Assembly: GCA_050084985.1 (NCBI GenBank)
Contig: JBITNC010000001.1
Span: 30,814,001 to 30,878,000 of the forward strand
DNA length: 64,000 nucleotides
Source: Nageia nagi
Lineage: Eukaryota; Pinophyta
Reading direction: 5' to 3'
This document shows, in pieces, positions 33,664 to 45,023 of the stretch. The notes beneath the pieces were generated by a model. It did not search any database. It was not told the origin of the DNA and worked only from the letters and a program-made list of their open reading frames with translations. Each line of letters opens with the position of its first letter. The stretch's first letter is position 1. A program made the translations under genes and the position numbers.

Positions 33664-35700
33664 TTTTTTAGTTGGGTAGAGCGAAATTCTATTTAATTTT
33701 TAAAGGATTTGCACTCTCAGCTCAATAAGCATAGGATTGTTGGGTACTAGAATGTACCATTGAGTCTTCCCATTGATTTGAGAGATATAATTAGCTATCT
33801 TGAGCCCAAATCTAATATTTTTCCATAAAATTAAGGGAATCCATTAAGTTTGATTCACCAAGAGGTAAGGCCTATCCATTTTCCATCCTAAAATTGTGTT
33901 GTAACACCATTATTGACTTCCCACATGGATTTGGCTACAATGAGGTCCCTCATCTCCAACAATCCATTCTAGAAGGAGGAACCTTTTAAGTGATTTAAAA
34001 GGTTGAGCAAACTATTAATTTCTTCAAGATACTTATTTTTATAAACTTTAATAAACTTTCTTCCTTCATTTTAGCATAGTTTCCAAGATAATTTCATCTA
34101 CATTGCTTAGTTAACTAGTCTAATTTGTCTTATCCTTAAGCCTCCTTCAATATTTTTCCTATATACCATCTCCTAGGATACTAGGGACATCCTTTTCTTT
34201 TATTTAGTATCAATCCAAATGAATTTTTATATGGTCAATCTTTTTAGCTACTAGTGTAGGGATTTTGAATATACTTGCCATATAAATAAGGATACTCTAA
34301 AGAGAGGCTTTTTGCATGTTGTATTTTTACCACCATATTCAATAGAGCACCTTTCCATCCTGCCATTTTATTATTTAGTTTGTCCAAACCTTATTCTAGA
34401 AGCTCCTTTGAACATGGTCTTAAAATAGTGGCATGCCAAGATAGGTGGTTAGGAGAGTACCTATTTGGCATTTGAAAATTTGGGATATTGTTGTGCTTCT
34501 CCATGAGGGGTATTAAAGAAATAGATACTAGTTTTTTCATAATTGATTTTTTTATCTGAAGCTAGTTCATATTTATCAAAGCTAGATTTCATGATCTGAG
34601 CTTCTCCTATGCTTGCTTTACTAATCAAAATAGTATCATCAACAAATTGATTATGAGTAATGGGAGAACAATCTTATGAGGTTTTGATCACTCTAATGAT
34701 GCCAATCTAATTAGCTCTCTTCATGGATATTCCAAGAGCCTCTACCATAGTGATAAATAGATAAGGAGAGAGTGGGTCCCCTTGCCTCAAACCTCTAGAG
34801 GAGTTGAAGAAACCAATAGCTTCATCATTAAGAAGAATAAAAAAGGTGGCTATGGAGATGCATTTGCTCACCCATGTTCTCCATTGATTCTAAAATCCAA
34901 ATCCTTCAAGGATTTGATACAAAAATTTCTAGGAGACTCTATCACAAGCCTTTTGCATGTCTATTTTGATGATCATGGCCTAGTTTTTATAAGTTTTAAT
35001 GGAATGTAAAGTTTCATGCATCAAGAAAATTTCATCATAAATTTATCTATCTTTTACAAAACCATTCTACTTAACTAAAATAATTTTAGCGATAACTTCA
35101 TTCGTTCTATTTTCTAGTAGTTTTGTAATGATTTTGTAAATTATATTACAAAGACCTATTAGTTTAAAGTTTTTCAAGTTATTTTCTAATTGAAAATTTG
35201 AAATGAGGGTCAAGAAGGTGGTGTTCCAACTCTTTAAGAGAGTATTATGTCTTTGAAATTCTTGACATCCTTCACCACATCATCCCATACAATATGCCAA
35301 AAATGATGAAATAACTTATCAAGTATCCATCAATTCCATGTGCTTTATCTTATTCCATCATGAATATCATTGAGATGATCTCCTCCTCAAAAAAGGGGGC
35401 TAGTAATTTCATATTATCTTCTCCAATGATTAGTGGGGTATGTTTTCAAGGAGTTCTCTAGAAGCATTTTGGTCCTCTTCAACTAATTTTATGAAGGGTT
35501 TCTATAGAAGGAGACTAACATCTCTTTGATTTCAACTTCATTTTCAGTTACACTTGTATCTTCTCTTTCTAGCATGTGGATTTTATTAAAGGCTCCTCTT
35601 CTTAAGGTTGATAGATTTAAAAAATTGTATTTCTATCCGCCTCCTTGATCTAAGATATTATAGATTTATATTTCCAAAATATTCTTCTCTCTTTAAGACA
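33664..35700 (-). pseudogene. LINE ORF2 reverse transcriptase
   Basis: The catalytic block is FVDDTILISKAS near 34,610-34,660, with both Asp residues kept. Further along, PHGEAQQYPKF and YFKTMFKG-like fragments and MVYRKNIEGGLRIRQIRLVN (34,130-34,180), KSMWEVNNG near 33,900-33,930, are normal post-RT segments. Upstream, EDNMKLLAPFFEEEI and DKAHGIDGYLISYF (35,330-35,400) form the first RT block. Several frames are needed. It would synthesise element cDNA at the target nick. Confidence 0.83.
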
Positions 35701-36725
35701 ACTTGATATTGGTCTCTTTGGGAGTTTTCTCTAATAGCTAATTCATGTGATCTCCCTTCCTTCTAGATGGTGGTTTCAATTAGGTCAAGTTATCTTTTAA
35801 TTTCTTACTTTTCTCTATCAATATGCTTGAATTTGTTCCTACTCTAATATTTTAGATTTTATTTCACTATACTTAATTTCTTCTAAAGTTGGAACATCTT
35901 TATCGGCTTTTTCTCCATGTTCCACCATTTTACTATTTTGCCCTCTAGCTAAGGATGAGTAAGCCATATAGTTTTGAACATGAAGACAACACACTTTTTA
36001 ACATATGGGGATGCTTGTAGTAGTAATGGAATGTGATTAGAATCAATTTTAGTCTAAGCCAGTACAGCATAGTTAGGAAATTTATCTAACTAAGATGAGG
36101 AGCACACTGCTATATCAAGCTTGGTTTGAATAAGATCATCTTCCATGTGCATATTGTTCCATGTAAATTTTGCTCCTATTAGGTCCAAATTGATTAAGTT
36201 GTCCAAAAAATTCTTAATACCTACCATATCACTATCTTTTTCTCTAACCCCTTGAAATTTTTAATGTGGATGGAGGACCGTATTGAAATCACCCATAACG
36301 ATCCAAGGGGTGTCAAGAAATAGCATTTTGTCTTCATTTAGAAGGTCAAATACTTTTCTTATTTTTAAAAAGTTGTTAAGGGAATTTAAGTTTGTAATGA
36401 AAAACTCTAAATTCTATTCAAAATTGATGATTTAAGTGTGGATAAATTTGTTCAAGCAATTCATACAAGGATGATTGCCTAATTTCATTATGTTAGGATC
36501 CAAAAGAGTCATAAACCCTCTTGAGTTACCATCTAACTCCTACCATTAGAAGTTGGAATTCTTCCATATTTTTCTCCTTGTTTCAATAATACTATCTTCC
36601 TCAAATTTTGATTTTTGTATCAATATTATGTTTGGTTTTTTTTCATACCAAAGATCCTTGAAGAATATTTTTTTACTAGGGGCATTGTAGCCCTTGATGT
36701 TCTATGATAGGATCTTCATTAGGGA
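35701..36725 (-). pseudogene. LINE ORF2 endonuclease
   Basis: Starting near 36,725: MKILSQNIKGYNAPSKKIFF, then PNIILIQKSKFEED (the LQETK block, with Glu changed to Lys: QKSK), WIVMGDFNTVL (catalytic GDFN kept), GAKFTWNNM and KIDSNHIPLLL (the SDH block reads SNH, Asp to Asn). Sequence stays in one frame for most of its length. The changes at Glu and Asp should abolish nicking. Confidence 0.85.
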
Positions 36726-38060
36726 ATGGTATAGGCCATTTGGATTCCATTCTCCTCTAAAGTATGCTTACTCCCATTAGCAATATCTTATTTAGTGATC
36801 TGGTTCCTCACTTCTCCAGATGAAGGTCTTCCTGGATGGGCTTTCCCCACATTAGGTGTTTTCTTGGTGTTTAAGATATTCCTATATTTTGTTATTGTGT
36901 GACCATACCTGTAGCTTGACTATCTATATTTTTGGCTTTTTTTATGACCCTTATGATCTCTTCTTCTCCATCTTGTCCTTCAATCTCTTCATTAACTTCC
37001 ATATCCACTACTTCATTCTCATATAATTTTGTATTATATTATATATTTTCCCTATCAATTTTGTCTAGTATGCCTAAAACTGTGTATGGGTTTTTACTAG
37101 TTGAGGGAGTGTAGCCTATGTTGCTTTCTTTAAGGGGTTTATATGTGGTTTTGTAGGATTTTTATTCATTTATTTATTAATTTTATTCCTATTTTTCCAT
37201 CCCTTTCCCTTTTCAATTATCTTCCATTCATTATCTTCATTCTTATTTCCATTATCAAGTTTTGTTTAGGCTCTTTTTTCATCTTCTTTGGTTTTTTTTT
37301 AGGGAAATATTTAGCATAGTGATCGAAACTCTTACAAATATCACATTGCATTGGAATATTTTCATAGCAAATCAAATGGACTCATGATCTCCCATATTCA
37401 ATTTGTAATTCAACCTCTTTCCTTAGAGGATTGGTAATATCCACATTTACAATAAAACTTGCATTCATAAGTTTTTGTCTCAAATGTGTGGCTCTTTCAA
37501 TTGTTACCAATGATCCACTTGCCTTGGCAACTCCTACTATAACACTTGGATACCAATAATATGGATGAAGACCTAGTAGTGAAACTCATGTAGGTATTAG
37601 GTTGAATTTTTTTCATTTCTGGTGAGAAGCTCTTATCTCAGTGCTTAATGATAAGTTCCTTTTTTCCAAGAAACCAAGGTCCCAATTCTATCACTTTTTG
37701 AAGATCTTCCTCAAATTGAAATTTGAAAATTAGGAATTCCTTACAAAGCATGATCAAGGAAATAGGTGTTTTGGTACTCCATCTATCTCAAATCAAGCTT
37801 TGAATAAGTTCAACTGAGGGTCTTACTCCTACTTACCTACTAACTAGGGTATTTTGCAAATCACTTTTGCTTTCTTCAATAATTTTTTTAGGGATTGTAA
37901 TACTTACCAATTCTTTAGTGAAGTTTGATTTTAGGATCTTATTTATAGACACATCTACAAAAGGTTTCTCTTATAGTAGCATGCTTCACCATTCCCATGG
38001 GTGTTTTGGGTCAAGTCTCATTTTGGATTTATTCCCTGCATTGCTTTGGTCATTGGGCTA
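36726..38060 (-). pseudogene. LINE ORF1 (DUF4283 plus CCHC-like motif)
   Basis: From about 37,920 one frame reads ELVSITIPKKIIEESKSDL, RPSVELIQSLI, KTPISLIMLCKEFLIFKF, FEEDLQKVIELGPWFLGKK and SFSPEMKKIQPNT, a clear DUF4283 domain. After it, ASGSLVTIERATHLRQK and PLRKEVELQIEYGRS lead to CDICKSFDHYAKYFPKKKPKK, where the CCHC knuckle has lost its last Cys (Phe). ORF1 binds element RNA. In-frame stops are again CAA/CGA/TGG-type. Confidence 0.85.
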
Positions 38061-38409
38061 CATTTTTACTAAACTTTTGATGTAACATATCTGATTTTCA
38101 CCTAAATTCTAAACCTTGTTATCATGCACTCATTCATGTGAAAAAATGTTAGGGTGATTTGATAATAATTTTATGGATTGAGGCCATGGGGAAGATGTTT
38201 TCTTATTGTTAAAGTTGATGAAAGAATTGCATGGTTATACATCCATGTGTGGCTTGAATTGTGGTATCCTTATTGTAGTAGTGGTTGATGCTTTTCAATA
38301 TCACACAATTTTAATACTTTTACTCTAGGATTATATTGATGTTCCAAGATATAAATTTTTCTCTAAAATTTAATTTATATTTTATTTTTCCATTTTATGC
38401 ATTTATTTT
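38061..38409. other. short non-coding gap between LINE and gypsy LTR
   Basis: AT-rich; no feature recognised. It should hold the 5' end of the LINE. Confidence 0.5.
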
Positions 38410-39145
38410 TTTATTCAAATTAGATCATGTTAGGTCAATCTTTACAAGAGAAATACTTATTCTAGAGGTATTTGTGCTTGGAAATTGATTTAAGATTGAA
38501 ATATGGACTTAATAGATATAGAGAATCATGCCACCAATAGCATGCAACACTATTTCTAGGTCATTAGTGGCATGCATCTTGACAAGTTAATAGGGGAAGT
38601 TGACGGGACATTGATATTTTAGGTAGCTGAGTGGTTCATGATCTTCAACTAACAACTTGGAGATGTTTCCAAGCTTATTTAATGATGTGTTACTCTCTTG
38701 TTTAACTCAATGAAAAATGATGGAGTTTTATAGAGTTTTTGGGATTGTAAAAGATTTGAAGGAATACTAAGAGTCATTCTAGAATTTTTGTAGTTTTGAA
38801 GTTGTTTTTACTTGCTATAAGAGATTGTAGTAGTGTTGTAATAGTTTTGAAGTATTGCCATTATTTTGATGGTATTTCTCTATATGTATGTAATATTGTA
38901 ATTTCCATAGATAATGAGAAGATAAGGCTCCATTTCCATGTTGGATTAGTCCACATTAGGTGAACTAGGGTAAATCATTATGTTGATATTTTTGTATTTG
39001 ATTGAGGTTGTTAATTTATAGTTTTACATTGTACAATTTCAATTTTGTATACAATTGGATGGGTCTCATAATGGTGAATATTTTTTCATTCAAAATCTAT
39101 AGTGATGATCCAAGTAAGCTATAAGCATTACATGATTACAAATCA
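38410..39145 (+). repeat. 5' LTR of gypsy element
   Basis: About 736 bp. Shared with the right LTR are GGTCATTAGTGG/GGCCATTAGTGA, CTTATTTAATG, TTTTTGGGATTGTAAAAG, ATAATGAGAAG/AGAATGAGAAG, TTTTACATTGTACAATTTCA and CTATAAGCAT. It ends ...AAATCA, two bases before the primer site. The left edge is set by alignment, since the TG terminus has decayed. Confidence 0.88.
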
Positions 39146-39147
39146 TA

Positions 39148-39159
39148 TGGTATCAAAGC
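39148..39159 (+). other. initiator-Met primer-binding site
   Basis: TGGTATCAAAGC differs from the plant iMet site TGGTATCAGAGC by one G-to-A change and lies two bases after the LTR. Confidence 0.88.
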
Positions 39160-39336
39160 TTGTGTGTGTAAAATTTAGGACCAAAATTTTAGGGATTTTA
39201 GGCCACCTATAACATGCTTTTTATGTTCAGGAGATCTCAAATAATAAAATTGATTCTAGAGGATCCTAAGGTTGGTTTAAGGTGTAGAGTGATTGAAATG
39301 GATGATTTTTAGGGGCAATAGTCTATTGTTCATACC

Positions 39337-40175
39337 ATGTCAAATGTCAATTTTGAAAGGAGATTTTTATCAATGGAGAATCATTTGTCTCATTTTGTTG
39401 AGTTATTGGTTGTTGGAGCAAATGCAAATATCAATAAGAGGAAACAAAATGAAGTTGGAAGACATGATTCATCATCTTCATCAAATTGAGTTGCATTCAA
39501 GGTGGAGGCCAAGGTTAACATTCCTACTTTTGGAGGAGAGGTTGATGCATAAAACTTGAACAATTAGTTGAAACAATTAAAGTTTTATTTCTAAATTCAT
39601 GGTGTTATAAATAATGTTAATAAAATCTCTTTTGCTAGATTAAATATGGGTGGACATGTTTTATTTTGGTGGGAAATCCATCTAGAAACTCTTAGACATA
39701 AAAAATTATCAGAAATATCTTCTTAGAATGAATTTAAAGAATTGTTGAGAGATCATTTTTATCCATTGGGAAATCATAATAAACAATTGATGAAATGATA
39801 ATTCTTTAGACAATAAAGAGGGAAAATAGTTCAAGAGTACACTACAAAATTTAAAAAATAAGCTACATTGCTTGGGGTTTCACTAAAATACTCTTAAGCT
39901 TTAATGAATTACAATGGAGGTTTACATAGCCATTTGCAAAACACTATCATGTTGTTTAATCCTACTAATCTTAAATAAGTGTGTGTGCAAGTATAATACT
40001 TAGAGGAGGATGGTAAAGCAAGGAGATAATATGATGAATCCAAGAAGGATTCAAACTCAAGGGGAGGACAAGATGAAGGTAAATCTCAAGATAAAGGCAA
40101 AGGTAAGCAAGAAACTCAGAACATTAATATTTCAAATAAAGGTTATAATAGGCATTGTAGTCATTGTGATAAAAC
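39337..40175 (+). pseudogene. gag: gypsy gag
   Basis: From ATG at 39,337 one frame reads MSNVNFERRFLSMENHL, then VEAKVNIPTFGGEVDA, LKQLKFYF, ISFARLNMGGHVLFWW, EFKELLRDHFYPLG, VQEYTTKFKK, GVSLKYS and VQYLEEDGKARR, with a Lys/Gln-rich tail and HCSHCDKT, the first half of a CCHC knuckle. The second half is lost by an indel. Six or more stops are TAG/TAA at positions where Trp or Gln is expected. Confidence 0.85.
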
Positions 40176-40855
40176 ATAAGGAGAAAACTAATGATATGGT
40201 TCTTAAATTTGAAGATATTAAGGGAAGTTTAGATGTTGATGTGAAAATAAATTATTTAGTCATTCAAAAGGTTGAAGAATATCAAGATATTAAAGAACAA
40301 AGGATTCAATTGTTTCACCTCAAAATCCAAATTAAGAAAATCAAATTAGATTGTATTGTTGATTTGGGTTCTCAAGCAAATTTGATTTCAAAATCAATGG
40401 TAAGTAATTTAGTATTAGAAACTTTCAACCATCCAAATCGATATCCTTTGGGTTGGGTGCATCGTAATGCTAGTTTGTAAGTCACTAAACAATGTAAGTT
40501 GAAATTTGCTATTTATGCAAAGTACATTGATGAAGTTCTAGTTGATGTTGTTCCTTTATACATTTTTGGTTTTATTCTTGGTAACCCTTATATATGGGAT
40601 AGAGATGGTATTTATTATAGAATATTGAACAAATTATGATTGGTGAAAGATGGAAATGTGTTTCTAGTTAGTACACATAAAAGTAGTAAAAATCTATCTT
40701 TGGTCATTATTGATCAGGTCAAATGCCTTATAAATGCTTATAAAAAGTTTATGTTGATCATGATTAAAATAAGAGATTCTAGAGAGATGAATCTCACATT
40801 GTCAATAGTGTGCAATACTAACTATAGGTCATTAACAACATGCAATAGAGAATAA
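40010..40855 (+). pseudogene. gypsy aspartic protease
   Basis: The open frame at 40,010-40,480 contains LFHLKIQIKKIKLDCIVDL and CIVDLGSQANLIS, the active-site block. Relatives have DSG or DTG; this copy reads DLG, keeping the Asp but losing the hydroxyl residue. After a stop, DVVPLYIFGFILGNPYIWDRDG is the second conserved protease block (LG-P-I). The frame to 40,855 continues as the protease-RT linker. Confidence 0.82.
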
Positions 40856-40859
40856 TAGA

Positions 40860-41875
40860 TGTAGAATTTGGTTTAAGAGTTTATTAACTTATTTATAGAG
40901 CTATAAGGATTACCTCTTATGTGGGATATACAAAATGATATTCAATTTTTACCTAATGCTTCATTTCACAACATAACTTTGTATCAATAATCAATTTTGG
41001 AGCAAGAGGAGATAAAGAGGTAGATTCAAGAGTTGGTTGATTAGGGTGTGATCATACCAAGTACATCTCCATATGGATCATCTATTATTTTTATTCTCAA
41101 GAAGGATCAAACTTGGAGAATGTCTATTGATTATAAAGCACTTAAACTTAACAAAATCACCATAAAAAATTGCTATCCTTTACCTTGAATAGATGAAGTT
41201 TTGGATTAGTTACAAAAGGAAAGATTTTTAAAAAAGATGGACTTGAGGAGTGGATATCACCAAGTTCAAATCAAGGAGAAAGGCATTTGAAATAATTCTT
41301 TCAAGATAAGATAAGACCTATTTTAGTAGCTTGTTTTACCATTTGGCTTTTGTACTACACCAATTGCATTTATGAGGGTAATGAATAATGTGCTTCATCC
41401 ATTTATTCATTCTTTTGTTGTTGTATACTTAGATGATATTCTTATTTATAGTTCTACTTGGGAAGAATATGTTATACATCTTAGATAACCATTTCAAGAT
41501 TTGCACATAGAGAAGTTGCTATTGAAATATTCAAAATATGAGTTTAGCAAAGATTCTTTGATGTATTTGGGCCATATTATTGGTCATGGACAACTTAAGA
41601 TAGTTCCTAGTAAATTAAGTGCTATACTAGATTAGCCAAGGCCATCTAATGCAACTAAAGTAAGAAGTTTCTTCAATGTTATCTAATATTTGAGAAAGTT
41701 TATTATTGATTTTTCTCATATTGATTCACCTTTACATGATGTAACTAATAAGAAGCAAGTGTTATAATGGGGGAAACAATAATAAACATATTTCAACACT
41801 TTGAAATAAAAGATTATTAATGCATCTATGCTAGCACTTCATGATTTGTAGAATCCATTTGAAATGGAGAATGAT
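40860..41875 (+). pseudogene. gypsy reverse transcriptase, RNase H missing
   Basis: Blocks in order: LVD[20 protein letters not shown], [68 protein letters not shown] (YLDD intact, about 41,423-41,437), KYEFSKDSLMYLGHIIGHG and NATKVRSFFNVI, then INASMLALHDL and PFEMENDAT. The last of these is the very start of RNase H (relatives continue TDASDYA). At about 41,878 the sequence changes in frame to integrase, so RNase H and the integrase zinc region are deleted. Confidence 0.88.
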
Positions 41876-42510
41876 GCCACTATGTCATGGGAGTGTATCT
41901 CAATGAATTTTGTAGGAGGATTGCCTATGACTAAGAAGGGTCATGACTATTTATTTATTGTTGTGGATAGATTTAGCAAGATGTTTGTTTTGATTCCATG
42001 TAAAAAGACTATAATAGGACAAGATGCTAAAATTTATTCTTTTCTCATATTTGGGTTCATTTTGGATTGCCTACTTCTATTGTTTCAGATAGAGATTGTA
42101 TATTTTTGAGCAAGTTTTGAACATATTTATGGGAAAATATGGATACAAGGTTATTATGGTAAGCATCCTAAGTCTTGGATGAACATATTGAATATATCCA
42201 ATATTCATACAATTGGTCAATTCATTCTTCCATTAATAAGAGTCATTTTGAGACCTATTTTGGTTATTTACCACCTTCACCTTTTGATTGTGTATCTAGA
42301 CAACAAAAGGGTGAAGAAGATTCACTTAAGAAAGAGGAAAAGCAAGCTAAAAAGTTTGTTGAAAAGATTACACAAATTCATTTGAATGTCCAAAAGCAAT
42401 TTGAGACAAGCCAAGACAAATACAATATGAGACATGAAAAATATAAATTTGGTCATACGTTTCATGTGGGAGACCATGTTTGGTTGCATTTTAGTATGGA
42501 GAGGTTGTAA
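41876..42510 (+). pseudogene. gypsy integrase, missing zinc region and catalytic Glu segment
   Basis: The core starts [31 protein letters not shown], given here as the motifs [10 protein letters not shown] and [14 protein letters not shown]; the first catalytic Asp position (SMDF) is Asn. After WENMDTR at about 42,150 the sequence jumps to GYYGKHPKSWMNE-type sequence, skipping the FHPQTDGQTE block with the third catalytic residue. The open frame 42,175-42,510 then gives the C-terminal part: HIEYIQYSYNWSIHSS, FGYLPPSPFD, RQQKGEEDSLKK and FHVGDHVWLHF. Confidence 0.87.
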
Positions 42511-42905
42511 GGACCAACCAATAAGTTCAAACCTATAAGGTATGGACCATTTGAGATTATGGAGCAAGTAAGTGAGAATGCTTTCAGTTTGAATCTACCA
42601 GCATATATGAACATTATTTAGTTGTGAATGTGGAACATTTGAAATTGTATGAGTTATCTATGTTGATTGAAGATGAAACAAATTCATATTAAATTTTTTC
42701 ATCTCTTGATAACTTAGCTTCTAATACTATAGATGAACTCAAAGAGGATTCCATATTATAAAAGAAGGTTCATACTATAAGAAGAGATGAGATAGAGTTG
42801 TGGTTGGTTGGATTGAAGGGATAGAAGCCTAATAAAGCCAAGTGGATGGATAAGTACAAGGTTGGGAAGTTGTATCCTCATCTATACATTATGGAACTAA
42901 ATGCC
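42511..42905 (+). pseudogene. gypsy integrase C-terminus with chromodomain-like segment
   Basis: KFKPIRYGPFEIMEQVSENAF is the GPF-type end of integrase. About 60 codons later KKVHTIRRDEIELWLVGLKG and KAKWMDKYKVGKLYPHLY resemble the chromodomain tail of plant chromoviruses (pattern YLVKWKG...A-W). Such tails guide integration to heterochromatin. In-frame stops interrupt it. Confidence 0.7.
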
Positions 42906-42920
42906 TTCTCATTAGGGAGG

Positions 42921-44024
42921 TGTGATTTGAATAGGATCATATCAAGTTGATCTTTATAGAAGCTTAGAGGTTGACTAAAGACTGAAATATAGAGTTAATC
43001 AGTGTATAAAACCACACTACCAACAACTACAACATTTTTCCTTGGCCATTAGTGATGTGCATCTTGATGAGTTAGCAGGGGAAGTTGAAGGGACTTTAGC
43101 ATTTTGGGAAGTTGAGCGATTCAATATCTTCAACCAACATCTTGAAAATGTTTTTAGGCTTATTTAATGGTATGTTACTCTCTTATTTAACTCAATGGAA
43201 AATAATGGAATTTTAGAGAGTTTTTGGGATTGTAAAAGTTTTGAAAGAATAGAATAGAATATAATAGAATTTGTATTGATATCTATTGGTGACCAAAAAA
43301 GGTTAATAGGACCATAAAGCATGACATATACAAAGTAATGGGAGTGTCTAGTACAATTCCAAAGGAAATAAAATAAGAAAAATGATAAATAAAACATAAA
43401 CAAGGTCTAAGAATCAAGGATTTCTCCCAACATTCAAGGGTGCAAATAAGTGAGTGATATAAGAGTTTGATGTCCTCATAGATGGTCCATATTGTAGTCA
43501 ATGATGAGAAATTCTTATTTTAACTCTTTGATCACCCTAGCATTTCTTGGTCATGGCTTCTAGAGGTTGGAGAAATGAAGTAATAAGTTGGGATCCTGTT
43601 ATACTTTCCAAACTATTATTAAGTAGTTTTTTTCCAAATAAGAGCAAGATTCATTTCAAAAATTTTATAGTTCTAAAGTTGTTCTTCTTATTGTACAAGA
43701 TTGCAGTAGTATTGTAGGAGATGGTATTACCATTATTTTTATGGTATTTCTCTATATGTAATATGTATGCAATATTGTAATGTCCATAGAGAATGAGAAG
43801 AGAAGGCTTTAATTCCATGCTAGATTAGGCCACATTGGGTGAACCAGGGTAAATCATAATGTTGATCTTGTTGTGTGTGATTGTGGTTGTTAATTTGTAA
43901 TTTTACATTGTACAATTTCACTTTTATATCCAATTGGATGGGTTTCATAATGGTGAATGTTTTTTCATTCGAATTTGTAAGTGAGGATTCAAGTATGCTA
44001 TAAGCATCCGATGATTAGAGATCA
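42921..44024 (+). repeat. 3' LTR of gypsy element, with insertion
   Basis: Begins TGTGATTTGAATAGGATC after a purine tract (ATTAGGGAGG) and ends GATTAGAGATCA. It is about 370 bp longer than the left LTR because of a fragment inserted at about 43,252-43,640. Confidence 0.88.
43252..43640 (-). mobile_element. fragment inserted in the 3' LTR, LINE 3' end-like
   Basis: Absent from the left LTR at the matching point (after GGGATTGTAAAAG-TTTGAA-GAAT). The left part (43,275-43,400) resembles 51,490-51,610, with shared TGGTGACCAAA, GGTYAATRGGACYA and an AT-rich end. Read on the minus strand, it ends GGTCACCAATAG... plus an A/T-rich repeat of TATTC units, the look of a 5'-truncated LINE 3' end. No protein is encoded. 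Assignment to LINEs is inference. Confidence 0.55.
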
Positions 44025-44762
44025 TTTTCATTACTTAAAAATAACTCACATTCAAAACAAAATTTAAAATAAATATTGTTTAATTCATTAATAATTTTAT
44101 ATTTTAAGTAATATATCTCATTATTTAAATTATGAAAATATATATCATGTTAATTTCTCTTTATAAAAAGTTAATATTTTAATTCAATTTTCTCTTAAAA
44201 TATCAATTTAAAATCCATATTATTATCTTTTAAACTCCTTAACTTATATAAATATTTTTCCATAACATAAATTTTCTAAATTTAAATAAATTCATTTAAT
44301 CCTTAATCAAACTAAATTAAAAACCTTCATTTAATTTTATTTTAAATAAATTAAATCAAACTAAATTAAAACATTCAATAGATTTAGTTGTCAAATACAT
44401 TATTCCAAATTAAATTAACAACTCTTAATCAATGATTCTAATGAAGCAATTTAATGGTTGAACCAATGATCATCGATAGATCTTGGGTTCCAATCTCTAC
44501 ATTGGATGTGTGAATTGTGTAAATTGAATGTGTTAAAAAAAAACTCTTAATTAATTTAGAATATAACAAACTAAATTAAATCTGTAATTTAATGTAATTT
44601 CCAAATATAATATTTCAAACTAACTAAACTTCCTTGATTAAATTAGAATGCATTAAACTAAATTAAAACCTCCTATTTAATTTAGTTTATATAATCAAAC
44701 ACACCCTTTATAATTATTTTTAATAAATTCATTTTCCTAGGGTTTTGGGTACTTTCAGGTTC
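44025..44762. other. AT-rich stretch with repeated AAATTAAA words
   Basis: Dominated by AACTAAATTAAA and TTTAATTTA words in irregular order. No coding signal. ACCAATGATCATCGATAG near 44,462 is one of several GATCATCGAT occurrences. Confidence 0.55.
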
Positions 44763-44767
44763 AATGA
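44763..44767. repeat. target-site duplication, left copy (AATGA)
   Basis: AATGA directly before the left LTR is repeated directly after the right LTR at 50,667-50,671. Confidence 0.85.
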
Positions 44768-45015
44768 TGATAGGTAAGATAACTCTAAGATCAAAAAGCA
44801 TTCTATTAGTGTAGAATATTATGTAAATACAATTTGAGAAAGACTCTTTATGTTCACCTTCTTGGGTGACCTTTGAGATACATTGTAACTCCTCATATTC
44901 TACAAGAATGATTCTCTAAATTCTAGCATACTTAAAGCTACAAATTTACTAAATATAGTAAATATCTAATACTATACTAACTATACCATAATCCCTAAGG
45001 ATTAAGTGTCTAACA
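44768..45015 (-). repeat. 3' LTR of copia element
   Basis: Starts TGATAGGTAAG and ends GTGTCTAACA on the plus strand. Its match to 50,421-50,666 runs end to end. The plus-strand sequence right of it, TTCCCCCCTTAATC, is the complement of the polypurine tract AAGGGGGGAA. Confidence 0.95.
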
Positions 45016-45023
45016 TTCCCCCC

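Larger units (their letters stand above)
33060..38060 (-). mobile_element. second plant L1-type LINE, decayed
   Basis: Right to left: ORF1 with DUF4283 and a CCHC-like motif (37,320-38,060), endonuclease (about 36,200-36,725), reverse transcriptase (about 34,300-35,400) and zf-RVT (33,100-33,663). The layout matches one element of about 5 kb. No A-tail (plus-strand T-run) is visible at the left end and no target duplication was found. It is independent of the plus-strand LINE at 15-20 kb. Confidence 0.87.
38410..44024 (+). mobile_element. Ty3/gypsy element (chromodomain type) with internal deletions
   Basis: Two matching LTRs bracket a gag, protease, RT, partial integrase and a C-terminal chromodomain-like segment on the plus strand. 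An initiator-Met primer site follows the left LTR (39,148-39,159), and a purine tract precedes the right one. RNase H and the zinc region of integrase are absent, as is the catalytic-Glu part of integrase, while the joined parts remain aligned in order. The right LTR carries an inserted fragment (43,252-43,640). Confidence 0.9.

Noticed and set aside
39148-39159. Possible tRNA remnant at TGGTATCAAAGC and similar sites
   Set aside because: These are retrotransposon primer-binding sites next to LTR ends; no cloverleaf can be folded around them.
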